Positions 1 through 7,622 of a stretch of 19,777 bases of DNA are shown here, one piece after another (positions within the stretch are counted from its first letter, which is position 1; each line of letters starts with the position of its first letter). Below the pieces are notes generated by a model, which saw only the letters and a program-made list of their open reading frames with translations, had not been told where the DNA came from and searched no databases. The stretch is from assembly GCA_937907165.1 (NCBI GenBank), contig CALCUH010000107.1, forward strand, positions 1 through 19,777, written 5' to 3'. Origin of the DNA: an uncultured Bacteroidales bacterium (lineage in GTDB: Bacteria; Bacteroidota; Bacteroidia; Bacteroidales; Paludibacteraceae). Both the position numbers and the translations under genes were made by a program.

Positions 1-924
1 CGCCTTCTTCTGCTTGCTGGCGTTAACCACAGCGACACCAGCGAAAACCAAAACGGCGGCGCAAACCTTCTGCCACGTCATCACATCCATTCCCAAATAG
101 ACACTCAAGCAAGCCGCAACAATCGGCTGCACGTAGGAATAGAGACTAACCAACGTCGGACGAATCAGACGTTGAGCCACAGAAATAGACAAGTATGCGA
201 TGAACGTTGCGAAGATGACCACAAAAAGAATCGACAGAACCAAATCCGCCGAGAAGTTTTCATAATCCAGTCTAAATATCTCTGCGCAATCGAAAGGCAA
301 AGAGACCAAGAAAGAGAAAAGAAACATCCACTTCATATAAGAGACCACGCTATATTTAGCAATAATCGGTTTGGATATACTTAGGTAGATAGAGAAGAAA
401 AGTCCGTTCAACACCATCAGCAGGATTCCGAAAGGAGTGGAGGAAGCCACACCATTGGAGACCCTCACAGTACCCGTAATCAGCCAAATCACACCTACGA
501 AACTGATAGCCACGCCCGAAGCCTTTTTCAGCGTAATCGGTTCCTTGAGATAAATCGCCGCAATGACCATCGTAAAGATAGGCGTTAAAGAAGCGATGAC
601 CGAGACGTCAAACGGAGTCGTCTCCTTTATGGCCATTAAGAAAGCCATCTGAGTAAAGAAGAGACCGAACATGGAGGCCACGAAGATACGCAACAGATCC
701 CTCTTCTCCACCCTCTCCTTCGGAAGGAACAAAGAGAAGAGAGCGAACAAGACAACCGCACCGAATGCCCTAAAAGTAAACAAGCAAATCGGAGGCACCA
801 GTCCCGATTGGGCAATCATCTTACAAGCTAAGATATTGAACCCGAAAATCAGATAAGAAAAGAAAGCGGCGGAGTGTCCGGCAACCGTGCCATGAGCGCC
901 TATGGATTTAAAAGAAAGCCCCAT
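1..924 (-). CDS. EamA/DMT-family membrane transporter, 3' end cut by window edge
   Basis: Reading the minus strand from the ATG at 924 gives an open frame of 308 codons that runs off the window start without a stop. The product begins MGLSFKSIGAHGTVAGHSAA and is almost entirely hydrophobic segments separated by short basic loops, roughly ten membrane helices. It shows the two-fold EamA repeat layout: a first half ending in 'SLTPIFTMVIAAIYLKEPIT' and a second half ending in 'YVQPIVAACLSVYLGMD'. The P-x-(F/V)-x-x-x-x-A-x-x-L-x-E-type signature before each repeat end is the hallmark of drug/metabolite exporters. The family is usually about 300 residues, so little is missing at the C-terminus. 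It lies downstream of the aspartate kinase on the same strand but after a terminator-like hairpin. The substrate cannot be inferred. Confidence 0.85.
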   Translation of the reverse strand, partial: MGLSFKSIGAHGTVAGHSAAFFSYLIFGFNILACKMIAQSGLVPPICLFTFRAFGAVVLFALFSLFLPKERVEKRDLLRIFVASMFGLFFTQMAFLMAIKETTPFDVSVIASLTPIFTMVIAAIYLKEPITLKKASGVAISFVGVIWLITGTVRVSNGVASSTPFGILLMVLNGLFFSIYLSISKPIIAKYSVVSYMKWMFLFSFLVSLPFDCAEIFRLDYENFSADLVLSILFVVIFATFIAYLSISVAQRLIRPTLVSLYSYVQPIVAACLSVYLGMDVMTWQKVCAAVLVFAGVAVVNASKQKKA

Positions 925-941
925 TACAAAATGCAATAAAG

Positions 942-977
942 AAAGGGGAAGTAGAAATAATTCCGATCTTCCCCTTT
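942..977 (-). terminator. Hairpin terminator after the aspartate kinase
   Basis: AAAGGGGAAG (942-951) is perfectly complementary to CTTCCCCTTT (968-977), with a 16-base loop. On the minus strand the stem is followed by TCTTTATT, a weak T-rich tail. It sits between the kinase stop (1025) and the transporter start (924), so it probably ends or attenuates kinase transcription. Confidence 0.6.
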
Positions 978-1024
978 TATGTTAAATGATGGAAACGCAG
1001 CGCCCTCTTGAGAGAGCGATACGA

Positions 1025-2416
1025 TTAGTCAATCTTATGCACACACAAAGCGTCGTTCAAAGCACAGATTGCCTTGCCGTAATCTTCTCGCTTCAAGACA
1101 AACTGCATGTTCACCTGACGCAAAGATTGAGCGAAGCATTCGATGTTGATATTGTTGTCGCACAAAGCTTTAGCGGCGCGGTACAAGAAGCCAGGGTGAG
1201 CGATATTCGTACCCATGCAGCAGACGAGAGAAACCTCCTTGACCGTCACTTGGTAGAAGAGACGTTTCAACTCCTCCAACAAAGGGATAGAAGACTGCTT
1301 GTCCCAAATAACCATTGTGATGCTATTAGCGTTAGTAGATTTAAGGATATAGCTGACATGATGTTTTTCGAACACCTGCATGATACGCAAGTCGAAGCCC
1401 ACCTCGCCGACCATCATCGGATCGTGAATCTCCACCGCAAGCACCTTATCGGTACCAGAAACGATTTCGATTCTGGATTGTTGAGCCACATAATCCTTAG
1501 AGATAAGCGTACCAGGATGTTCAGGCTCGAATGTGTTTTTAATACGGATATTGATACCAGCCATCTCCAAAGGTTTGGAAGCCTTAGGATGGATAGCCTC
1601 CATACCGACATCAGCCAATTGGTCAGCCACCATGAAGTTGGTACTTCCGACAGGAATAGATTTCTCCTTACCCACCAACTTAGGGTCAGCGGAAGAGAGG
1701 TGGAACTCCTTGTGGATCACCGCCTCATCAGCCTTCACCTCAACAGCTATTTTAGAGAAAGTAACCTCAGAATAACCGCGGTCGAACGCGCGCATGATAC
1801 CTTCAACACCCTTGGTATAGCCGGTAGCCACACACAAAGTCTTTGAGAAATCAATACCCACGAAAGCCTTATGGATACGTTCGTCGATTGTCAACGCCTC
1901 GGAATCATCGAAACCGCAAAGGTCGATGAAGGTAGCGTCAATGCCATGATTACGAATAATATTAACTGAATTAAAAGCGGAATGAGCCTCACCTATAGAA
2001 GAGAGGATCTCACGAGCGGCGAGGAACAAGTCACGTTTGTTCACATATCCAGAAGCTACCACACTGTGCATGGCAGCCAAATATGCTTTAGCCTTCTCGA
2101 TTCTATTCTTTATGAATTCGTCAGCCACCTTTTGGTCGAGCTTAATCTCCTCGTACTTACGGTTCAACGCGATCAACTTATCGCAAAGCTCGTCAAGCGC
2201 CTGATTGTAATTCTCGTCATTGAGGAACTTGACATAAATGCCAGGCTCACCGGTTTTTTTATGCTCCAGCAACCAATTGGTAACATTGTTGTAAGCAGAG
2301 ACTACGAATATGCGGTTGTATAAATCCGCGCCGGACCTTTTCCCTATAATGATGTTGTTCAGGACATCCTTAAATTCGGACATGGAAGTTCCGCCAATTT
2401 TTTCTACAGTTAACAT
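1025..2416 (-). CDS. lysC: Aspartate kinase, monofunctional, with C-terminal ACT domains
   Basis: This 463-residue product would phosphorylate aspartate to 4-aspartyl phosphate, the entry step to Lys, Thr, Met and diaminopimelate. It opens with VEKIGGTSMSEF, the phosphate-binding start of amino-acid kinases. Further kinase-domain signatures follow: 'VATGYTKGVEGIMRAFDRG' (nucleotide/substrate region) and 'DEAVIHKEFHL...IHPKASKPLEMAGI'. The last ~150 residues, from about 'RIEIVSGTDKVLAVEI', look like two ACT domains, including 'NINIECFAQSLRQVNMQFV', which implies feedback control by an amino acid. The 'EKIGGTSM' version resembles the subgroup seen with ectoine genes, but no ectoine gene is present here. 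No homoserine dehydrogenase domain is fused. The gene is divergent from the nuo operon; the start at 2416 lies about 27 bases from a good -7 element. Confidence 0.9.
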   Translation of the reverse strand: MLTVEKIGGTSMSEFKDVLNNIIIGKRSGADLYNRIFVVSAYNNVTNWLLEHKKTGEPGIYVKFLNDENYNQALDELCDKLIALNRKYEEIKLDQKVADEFIKNRIEKAKAYLAAMHSVVASGYVNKRDLFLAAREILSSIGEAHSAFNSVNIIRNHGIDATFIDLCGFDDSEALTIDERIHKAFVGIDFSKTLCVATGYTKGVEGIMRAFDRGYSEVTFSKIAVEVKADEAVIHKEFHLSSADPKLVGKEKSIPVGSTNFMVADQLADVGMEAIHPKASKPLEMAGINIRIKNTFEPEHPGTLISKDYVAQQSRIEIVSGTDKVLAVEIHDPMMVGEVGFDLRIMQVFEKHHVSYILKSTNANSITMVIWDKQSSIPLLEELKRLFYQVTVKEVSLVCCMGTNIAHPGFLYRAAKALCDNNINIECFAQSLRQVNMQFVLKREDYGKAICALNDALCVHKID

Positions 2417-2442
2417 ACTATCCTCTTATTTTATTGTTTTTG

Positions 2443-2450
2443 CAAAGATA
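2443..2450 (-). promoter_or_regulatory. Bacteroidota -7 element for the aspartate kinase
   Basis: The minus strand reads TATCTTTG, an exact TAnnTTTG match, followed by CAAAAACAATAAAATAAG and the kinase start at 2416. A clear -33 TTTG at the right spacing is not visible. Inferred leader length is about 20 bases. Confidence 0.55.
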
Positions 2451-2670
2451 ACTATTAATTATGTAAGAATACCATATTAAAAGCGGATAATTTTTCATGT
2501 CATTTGTGGAAAACTTTCTAATTGAATAAAAAGGCGCCCGCCAACTATCATTTTGTCACAAAACAAGCAACAACACACACATTTAGTTTATTTTATATGA
2601 AAATTCATACCAAAAACGGACAAAAGAGTTTCAATTTGTCAGAAATAAGCAAAAAAAACGTCTGAAATAA

Positions 2671-2702
2671 TTTGTGGGAATAAAAGACTTTTTCCAAATT
2701 TG
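2671..2702 (+). promoter_or_regulatory. Probable nuo operon / leader RNA promoter
   Basis: TTTG (2671-2674) is separated by 20 bases from CAAATTTG (2695-2702), which differs from TAnnTTTG at one position and is preceded by a T-rich run. Spacing and layout fit the Bacteroidota -33/-7 promoter. Transcription would start near 2709. An exact TACATTTG (2730-2737) downstream is an alternative, but its nearest TTTG is 27 bases away. Confidence 0.5.
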
Positions 2703-2742
2703 CGAGCGTAAAAAAATAACGTTATAAATTACATTTGGTGTG

Positions 2743-2826
2743 ATGAAAACACAAGACATTTTCGTAGAATGTTTGAAACGCAAATCAGTGGAAGTGCTAG
2801 TTTGTGTCAAGTCGCGCATATTATGA
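2743..2826 (+). CDS. Possible 27-residue leader peptide ahead of nuoA
   Basis: An ATG at 2743 opens 27 codons ending in TGA at 2824-2826, four bases before an intrinsic-terminator hairpin. The predicted peptide begins MKTQDIFVECLKRKSVEVLV and has no obvious run of one regulatory amino acid. It lies inside the leader predicted from the promoter at 2671-2702. Position (after a promoter, before a terminator, before the operon) is the main argument for function; the sequence itself is not recognisable, and a non-coding leader RNA explains the data as well. Confidence 0.3.
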   Translation: MKTQDIFVECLKRKSVEVLVCVKSRIL

Positions 2827-2830
2827 TATA

Positions 2831-2865
2831 AAGAACTGTACCGAAAGGCTATAGTTCTTTTTTTT
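2831..2865 (+). terminator. Intrinsic terminator/attenuator hairpin upstream of nuoA
   Basis: AAGAACT (2831-2837) pairs with AGTTCTT (2853-2859). The stem continues through GUA/UAU pairing and CC/GG, with one bulged C, to a GAAA tetraloop (2843-2846). Eight T residues follow (2858-2865). This is a textbook intrinsic terminator on the nuo strand, and it lies only 35 bases before the nuoA ATG, so it can serve as an attenuator or as the end of a short leader RNA. Confidence 0.7.
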
Positions 2866-2899
2866 GTTTAGAAAACAACAACAAAATTTAAATAACAAA

Positions 2900-3265
2900 A
2901 TGAGTACAGGTGTGAATTTTATCGTCGTATTGGTGACGGCCGCCATCATGGTGGTAGCCGCATTGATCATCGGCAAGCTGTTAGCGCCGACATCCACCAA
3001 TGCGCAAAAGGGAGAGCCTTACGAATGCGGAATTCCTACGAGAGGAAGTTCTTGGATGCAATTCAAAATCGGCTATTACCTCTTCGCCATCCTGTTCCTG
3101 ATGTTCGACGTGGAAACGGTTCTGCTCTTCCCTTGGGCAGCGACCTACACCCAATTCGTCGCACAATACGGATACATGGCGTTGGTTAGCGTATTGTTCT
3201 TCCTCTTCGTTCTCGTTCTCGGTTTAGCTTACGCATGGAAGAAAGGAGCATTGGAATGGAAGTAA
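2900..3265 (+). CDS. nuoA: NADH-quinone oxidoreductase subunit A
   Basis: This 121-residue inner-membrane subunit of complex I helps anchor the quinone chamber at the junction of the connecting and membrane arms. It has three hydrophobic segments: near the N-terminus ('VNFIVVLVTAAIMVVAALII'), in the middle and at the C-terminus. The family signatures 'GEPYECGIP' and 'FAILFLMFDVETVLLFPWA' are present; the Cys loop and the acidic FDVE helix are diagnostic. I chose the ATG at 2900 because it follows an A-rich stretch typical of Bacteroidota starts and gives the normal family length. An upstream in-frame TTG at 2864 lies in the terminator T-run and is unlikely. The end overlaps nuoB by 10 bases. 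Confidence 0.95.
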   Translation: MSTGVNFIVVLVTAAIMVVAALIIGKLLAPTSTNAQKGEPYECGIPTRGSSWMQFKIGYYLFAILFLMFDVETVLLFPWAATYTQFVAQYGYMALVSVLFFLFVLVLGLAYAWKKGALEWK

Positions 3266-3864
3266 AGAATATCAGTATAAAAAACATGAAGACGGAGGAC
3301 TTCAACGACAATGAATACTTGGAGCAGTATGTTGAAGAACTTCGCGCGGGAGGTGTGAACGTGGCGATCGGCGTGCTGGACGACATCATCAATTGGGGTC
3401 GTTCCAACTCAGTATGGCCTTTAACGTTCGCCACCAGTTGCTGCGGTATCGAGTTTATGTGTGTCGGTGCCGCAAGAACAGACTTCGCCCGTTTCGGTTG
3501 GGAGGTCACCCGTAACTCGCCTCGTCAGGCTGACGTCATTTTCGTGGCGGGTACCATCGTCCACAAGATGGCGCCCGTATTAAAACGTCTCTACGATCAG
3601 ATGGCGGAGCCTAAATACGTGATTGCGGTCGGCGGTTGCGCCATCAGCGGCGGACCTTTCAAAGGGTCTTACCACGTAGTGAACGGTGTGAACGAAATCA
3701 TTCCTGTGGACGTCTACGTTCCTGGATGTCCGCCTAGACCAGACGCCATGCTCTACGGCATGATGCAGTTACAGAGGAAAATCAAACTGGAGAATTTCTT
3801 CAAATTGGGCGATAAAAAGTCCGATAACAAAAAAGATGATAACAAACCAGCAGAAAACGAGTAG
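3256..3864 (+). CDS. nuoB: NADH-quinone oxidoreductase subunit B (N2 cluster)
   Basis: This 202-residue peripheral subunit carries the terminal [4Fe-4S] cluster N2 that passes electrons to quinone. From the ATG at 3256, the tandem Cys62-Cys63 (in 'TSCCGIEFM'), Cys128 ('GGCAISGGPF') and Cys158 ('VPGCPPRPDAML') are the four expected ligands at family spacing. The 3256 start overlaps the nuoA stop and is preferred over an in-frame ATG at 3235, which would overlap nuoA more deeply. Unlike many homologues, it ends in a Lys/Asp/Asn-rich tail (about residues 182-202, 'GDKKSDNKKDDNKPAENE'). Its stop is TAG, and the ATG of nuoCD follows in the same frame after a single GCC codon, so readthrough would give a B-C-D fusion with this tail as linker. 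Confidence 0.95.
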   Translation: MEVKNISIKNMKTEDFNDNEYLEQYVEELRAGGVNVAIGVLDDIINWGRSNSVWPLTFATSCCGIEFMCVGAARTDFARFGWEVTRNSPRQADVIFVAGTIVHKMAPVLKRLYDQMAEPKYVIAVGGCAISGGPFKGSYHVVNGVNEIIPVDVYVPGCPPRPDAMLYGMMQLQRKIKLENFFKLGDKKSDNKKDDNKPAENE

Positions 3865-3867
3865 GCC

Positions 3868-5496
3868 ATGAAGAAAATACAAGACATCATTTCATCCGTT
3901 GACTCTTCCCTCAAGATCGAGGAGCAACAATACCCTACCATCTGCGTAGCGCCTGACAAATTCAGGAAACTGGCCGAAAAGCTCAAGGAAGGCGGCTTCG
4001 ACGTCCTTCTGAACTTGACCGGTATGGATTACAAAGATTACTTCGGCGTCATCTACCACTTCACCTCCACGCAAGACAAGAAAGCGATGGTGGTGGTGAA
4101 AGTGAATACTGAGAGCCGCGAATCATTGGCTATTCCGACCGTGAGCGACCTTTGGCAATCCGCCAACCTATACGAGCGTGAGGCTTACGATTTCTTCGGC
4201 ATCCAATTCGTCAACCACCCGGATCTTCGTCGCATTTTCCTGCGACAAGACTGGAACGGATATCCTTTCCGCAAAGATTATGATGCGGATCCGAAATTGA
4301 ATCCAGTTCCATTGGTCAACCAAACAGCTGACGCAATGGAGGATATGCCTACCATCCGCTTTGATAAAGATGGCAATCTGGTCACCGACCACAAATCACT
4401 CTTCGACAACAGCGAATATGTGGTGAACATCGGTCCTCAACACCCAGCCACTCACGGTGTGCTTCACCTTAGAGTTTCGTTGGATGGTGAAATCATCAAG
4501 AAAGTGGATCCGAACTTCGGCTACATCCACCGTGGAATCGAGAAAATGTGTGAAAGCAAGACATATCCTCAAATCCTCCAATTAACGGAGCGTTTGGACT
4601 ATTTGTCAGGCACCATCAACCGTCACGCTTTCTGCCTATGTGCGGAGAAAGCGTTAGGTCTTGAAATACCTAAGAGGGCGCAAGCCGTCCGCATCATATT
4701 CGACGAGCTCACACGTATCGCTTCCCACTTATTGGGTTGGGGTTGTATGTGCATGGATATGGGTTCCATCACCGCCTTCATCTATGGTATGCGTGACCGT
4801 GAGAAAATCATGGACATCTTCGAAGAGACTGGCGGCGGACGTCTGATGGTAGGATACAACGTCATCGGAGGTTTGGCGAACGAGGTAAGTCCTAAGTTCG
4901 TCGACCAAGTGAAGGAGTTCATCCCGTACATGAGAAAGATGATCAAAGAGTACCACATACTCTTCACCAATAATCCGATTGCCAAAGGACGTATGGAGAA
5001 CATCGGTTTCCTCACCAAAGAGACCGCAGCGTCATTAGGTGTCACTGGTCCTTCCGGTAGAGCTTCCGGATGGTCTTGCGACGTCAGGAAGATCGAGCCA
5101 TACGCAGGCTACGACCAATTGGATTTCCAAGAGGTTCTGCGTTCGGAAGGCGGCACATTCGACCGTTATCTTATCCGTTTGGATGAAATCGAGCAATCAC
5201 TCCGCATCATCGAGCAACTCATCAACAACTTGCCGGACGATGGATTCAAGGCGAAGACCCCTGCCATCATCAAATTGCCGGAGGGCGAATATTACCAAAG
5301 AGTCGAGAACGCAAGAGGCGACTTCGGCGTCTACATCAACAGCAAGGGCGACAAAAACCCTTACCGCGTGAAGTTCCGTTCACCTTGCATGACCCTGATT
5401 TCAGCGTTGGATCCTTTGTGTAGGAACGAGAAGATAGCCGATCTGATTATGATCGGAGCCTCTTTGGACTACGTGATTCCATGTGCGGACAGATAA
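3868..5496 (+). CDS. nuoCD: NADH-quinone oxidoreductase fused subunit C/D
   Basis: This 542-residue natural fusion is in the peripheral connecting arm. Residues about 1-160 are NuoC (30-kDa type), with 'LYEREAYDFFGIQFVNHPDLRRIF' and 'GYPFRKDY'. After a linker, NuoD (49-kDa type) runs from about residue 187: 'NIGPQHPATHGVLHL', 'GYIHRGIEKMCE', 'LTERLDYLSG', 'DELTRIASHLLGWG' and a C-terminus ending 'VIPCADR', matching the family's invariant D-R end. The GPQHPATHG loop helps form the quinone site next to cluster N2. Fusion of C and D is also known from Escherichia coli, and the total length is in the normal range. The start directly follows the nuoB TAG. Confidence 0.95.
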   Translation: MKKIQDIISSVDSSLKIEEQQYPTICVAPDKFRKLAEKLKEGGFDVLLNLTGMDYKDYFGVIYHFTSTQDKKAMVVVKVNTESRESLAIPTVSDLWQSANLYEREAYDFFGIQFVNHPDLRRIFLRQDWNGYPFRKDYDADPKLNPVPLVNQTADAMEDMPTIRFDKDGNLVTDHKSLFDNSEYVVNIGPQHPATHGVLHLRVSLDGEIIKKVDPNFGYIHRGIEKMCESKTYPQILQLTERLDYLSGTINRHAFCLCAEKALGLEIPKRAQAVRIIFDELTRIASHLLGWGCMCMDMGSITAFIYGMRDREKIMDIFEETGGGRLMVGYNVIGGLANEVSPKFVDQVKEFIPYMRKMIKEYHILFTNNPIAKGRMENIGFLTKETAASLGVTGPSGRASGWSCDVRKIEPYAGYDQLDFQEVLRSEGGTFDRYLIRLDEIEQSLRIIEQLINNLPDDGFKAKTPAIIKLPEGEYYQRVENARGDFGVYINSKGDKNPYRVKFRSPCMTLISALDPLCRNEKIADLIMIGASLDYVIPCADR

Positions 5497-5526
5497 TTCT
5501 CATCATCAAAAAATAAAGGAAAGAAT

Positions 5527-6582
5527 ATGATAACTTTCGGAGAAATAATAACGAATATACATGAAGGTCTCACAGGGGCTCTCCCTGAATGGTTGGCATC
5601 AACCATCGAGTACGTCCTCATCGGAGATTGTGTTTTGGCTTTGATACTCATCCTCTTGGAACGTAAGATATGCGCTCGTTTCCAATGTCGTATAGGGCCT
5701 AACCGTGTAGGACCTTTCGGTCTGCTGCAGAGTGTGGCCGACATGGTCAAAATCCTATTGAAGGAGATCATCACAATCAATAACACCGACAACATACTCT
5801 TCAAGGCAGCTTTGTTCCTCGCCATCGCAGGATCATTCTGCACCTTCGGAGCGTTGCAGTTCGGTGACGGTCTCGCTTGTATCGACTTCAACGTGGGTCT
5901 CTTCTACATACTGGCGATTTCCTCGCTCGGTGTGGTAGGTATCCTCTTGGCAGGATGGTCAAGTAACAACAAATACACCTTAATCGGTGCGATGCGTAGC
6001 GGCGCGCAGCTCATCAGCTACTAGATATCCGCAGGCATCTCCATCATGACGATGGTCATCTTGGCGGGATCGTTGAACATCACAGACATCATCGAAGGGC
6101 AAGCAAATTCTTGGTACATCTTCCAAGCGCCTATCCCCGCATTGATCGCCTTCATCATCTACTTAATCGCAGGACATGCCGAGACCAACCGAGGTCCATT
6201 CGACTTGCCAGAAGCGGAATCAGAGTTGACCGCAGGATACCACACGGAGTACTCAGGTATCCAATTCGGTTTCTTCTACTTGGCGGAATACCTGAACATG
6301 TTCATCATCGCAGGTATCGCCACCACCGTATTCTTGGGAGGCTGGCAACCATTCCAGATCAACTTCGCTTGGGCGGAAGGTTTCAACAACATCATGGCAG
6401 CAATTCCTTCTTGGATTTGGTTCATGGGCAAGACCTTCGCACTCGTATTGCTTAGTTTATGGGTAAGATGGACATTCCCTCGCTTGAGAATCGACCAACT
6501 CCTTCACTTGGAGTGGAAGATCTTGATGCCAATCAGTTTGATAAACATGCTAATCATGGCGGTTTGGGTATTAATTTTCTAA
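5527..6582 (+). CDS. nuoH: NADH-quinone oxidoreductase subunit H, interrupted by an in-frame TAG
   Basis: Reading one frame from 5527 to the TAA at 6580-6582 gives a complete NuoH of 351 positions, of which position 166 is TAG. Before it: 'LLERKICARFQCRIGPNRVGPFGLLQ', the quinone-chamber loop. After it: 'ISAGISIMTMVI', 'AGHAETNRGPFDLPEAESEL' and 'YHTEYSGIQFGFFYLAEY', all canonical. The family reads '(M/L)SYEIS' at the TAG, so a conserved membrane Glu codon (GAG) has become TAG. Nothing else is damaged: no frameshift, and length and flanking motifs are normal. An ATG at 6046 could restart translation, but the Glu would be lost. NuoH forms the quinone tunnel and the link to the proton pumps, so true loss should inactivate the complex. 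Possible causes are a nonsense mutation, sequence error, suppression or recoding. Confidence 0.9.
6022..6024 (+). other. In-frame amber codon in nuoH
   Basis: TAG stands between codons for ...QLISY and ISAGI.... In NuoH homologues a Glu (GAG or GAA) occupies this position, so one G-to-T change explains it. Confidence 0.9.
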
Positions 6583-6587
6583 AGGAG
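6581..6587 (+). promoter_or_regulatory. Shine-Dalgarno-like site for nuoI
   Basis: AAAGGAG lies seven bases before the nuoI ATG (6595) and overlaps the nuoH stop. Such sites are uncommon in this phylum and here support the chosen start. Confidence 0.5.
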
Positions 6588-6594
6588 AAAAGCA

Positions 6595-7077
6595 ATGATA
6601 CAATATTTCAAAGATTTATTTTCCGGCATCTGGAACCTGCTGCAAGGCATGCGCATCACGATGATAAACTTCATCAGGAAGCCTATCACCGAGCAATATC
6701 CGGAAAACCGCGGCAAGAAGGAGTATTCCGAACGGTTCAGAGGTGAACTGATCATGCCGCACAACGAAAACAACGAGCACAAATGCACGGCTTGCGGTAT
6801 CTGTCAAATGAACTGTCCGAACGGTACCATCAAGGTCGTCTCCAAACAAATCACTTTGGAAGAGGGCAAGACGAAAAAGGTTTTGGACAAATATCTTTAC
6901 GACTTAGGCACCTGCACCTTCTGCGGTCTCTGCACAATGGGTTGTCCGCAAAAGGCGATCACTTGGAGCAATAACTTCGAGCACTCGGTATTCAGAAGAG
7001 AGACTTTGGTCAAACAACTGAACAAAGAGGGTTCCAAGACAGAAGAGAAAAAACCAGTAACAACCCCTCAACAATAA
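6595..7077 (+). CDS. nuoI: NADH-quinone oxidoreductase subunit I (2x[4Fe-4S])
   Basis: This 160-residue ferredoxin-like subunit of the connecting arm carries clusters N6a and N6b, which relay electrons to NuoB. Two CxxCxxCxxxCP motifs are intact: Cys64, Cys67, Cys70, Cys74 and Cys107, Cys110, Cys113, Cys117. The first ~35 residues are an amphipathic basic helix ('FSGIWNLLQGMRITMINFIR') that lies along the membrane in this family. The tail is Lys/Glu/Thr-rich and probably disordered. With NuoE, F and G missing from the operon, NuoI is the likely docking point for the unknown electron donor, for example a ferredoxin. It starts 12 bases after nuoH, with a good ribosome-binding site. Confidence 0.95.
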   Translation: MIQYFKDLFSGIWNLLQGMRITMINFIRKPITEQYPENRGKKEYSERFRGELIMPHNENNEHKCTACGICQMNCPNGTIKVVSKQITLEEGKTKKVLDKYLYDLGTCTFCGLCTMGCPQKAITWSNNFEHSVFRRETLVKQLNKEGSKTEEKKPVTTPQQ

Positions 7078-7082
7078 CGATC

Positions 7083-7622
7083 ATGGAATTTTTAACAGCA
7101 AGCAACATCATATTTTTCATACTTGCGGCGGCCACACTGTTTTTCGGGATTCTGACGGTCACTTCCACAAAGATTCTCCGGGCTGCCACCTGCTTATTCG
7201 TCACGTTGATCAGTATCGCGGGACTTTACCTGCAGTTGAATTATGAATTCTTAGCGATGGTACAACTCTCCGTCTATGCGGGAGGCATCGTCATCCTCAT
7301 CGTAATGGCGATATTCCTCATCAAAGGATTGGGAGAAAGCAAAGAAATCAACTTGGGGCTTAGACGCATTATGGGTCTGGTTGCCGCAGTGGTCGGCAGT
7401 TTCACCTGTGCGGTCACGATCATCAAGTTCGGATTTCTTCCCGACTATGCAATCGCCGATGAGATTTCGGAATACGTGGACATGCAAATGATTGGCACCC
7501 AACTCATGGGCACAGACAAATACCAATACCTCTTGCCTTTCGAGGCATCCGGCATCTTGCTTTTAGCCTGCATCATAGGCAGTATCGCAATCGCACAAAA
7601 GAATAAGGAGGCACAACAATGA
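7083..7622 (+). CDS. nuoJ: NADH-quinone oxidoreductase subunit J
   Basis: This 179-residue membrane subunit has five hydrophobic segments. The signature 'YEFLAMVQLSVYAGGIVILIVM' around residues 55-80 contains the helix with the family's pi-bulge that couples quinone reduction to proton movement. The C-terminal helix ('ASGILLLACIIGSIAIAQK') is also typical. The start is five bases after the nuoI stop. The TGA stop overlaps the nuoK ATG (ATGA), implying translational coupling. Confidence 0.93.
   Translation: MEFLTASNIIFFILAAATLFFGILTVTSTKILRAATCLFVTLISIAGLYLQLNYEFLAMVQLSVYAGGIVILIVMAIFLIKGLGESKEINLGLRRIMGLVAAVVGSFTCAVTIIKFGFLPDYAIADEISEYVDMQMIGTQLMGTDKYQYLLPFEASGILLLACIIGSIAIAQKNKEAQQ
7605..7611 (+). 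promoter_or_regulatory. Strong Shine-Dalgarno site for nuoK inside nuoJ
   Basis: AAGGAGG sits seven bases before the nuoK ATG and within the last nuoJ codons. It is a near-perfect ribosome-binding site, unusual for this phylum, and sits at an overlapping ATGA junction. Confidence 0.6.

Larger units (their letters stand above)
2417..2899. other. Divergent intergenic region between aspartate kinase and nuoA
   Basis: This AT-rich region of about 480 bases holds the kinase promoter (2443-2450), a small palindrome TTTTGT-C-ACAAAA (2551-2563) that could be an operator, the probable nuo promoter (2671-2702), a second -7-like TACATTTG (2730-2737), a 27-codon leader ORF (2743-2826) and a terminator-like hairpin (2831-2865). 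Nothing else convincing was seen; longer ORFs crossing it have no recognisable protein character. Confidence 0.6.

Noticed and set aside
986..1846. 286-codon plus-strand open frame across the aspartate kinase
   Set aside because: It is antisense to a clear kinase gene, is rich in His/Arg/Leu/Ser as shadow frames are, and has no recognisable domain.
2551..2563. TTTTGT-C-ACAAAA palindrome as a Crp/Fnr-type site
   Set aside because: Too short and AT-rich to name a regulator; noted only as part of the intergenic region.
2631..2819. 62-codon minus-strand open frame in the leader region
   Set aside because: No protein-like character; it overlaps the nuo promoter and leader.
2864..2866. TTG as the nuoA start
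   Set aside because: It lies in the T-run of the terminator and would add twelve residues not typical of the family; the ATG at 2900 fits better.
3235..3237. Upstream ATG for nuoB
   Set aside because: It would overlap nuoA by 31 bases; the ATG at 3256 gives the usual short overlap and normal length.
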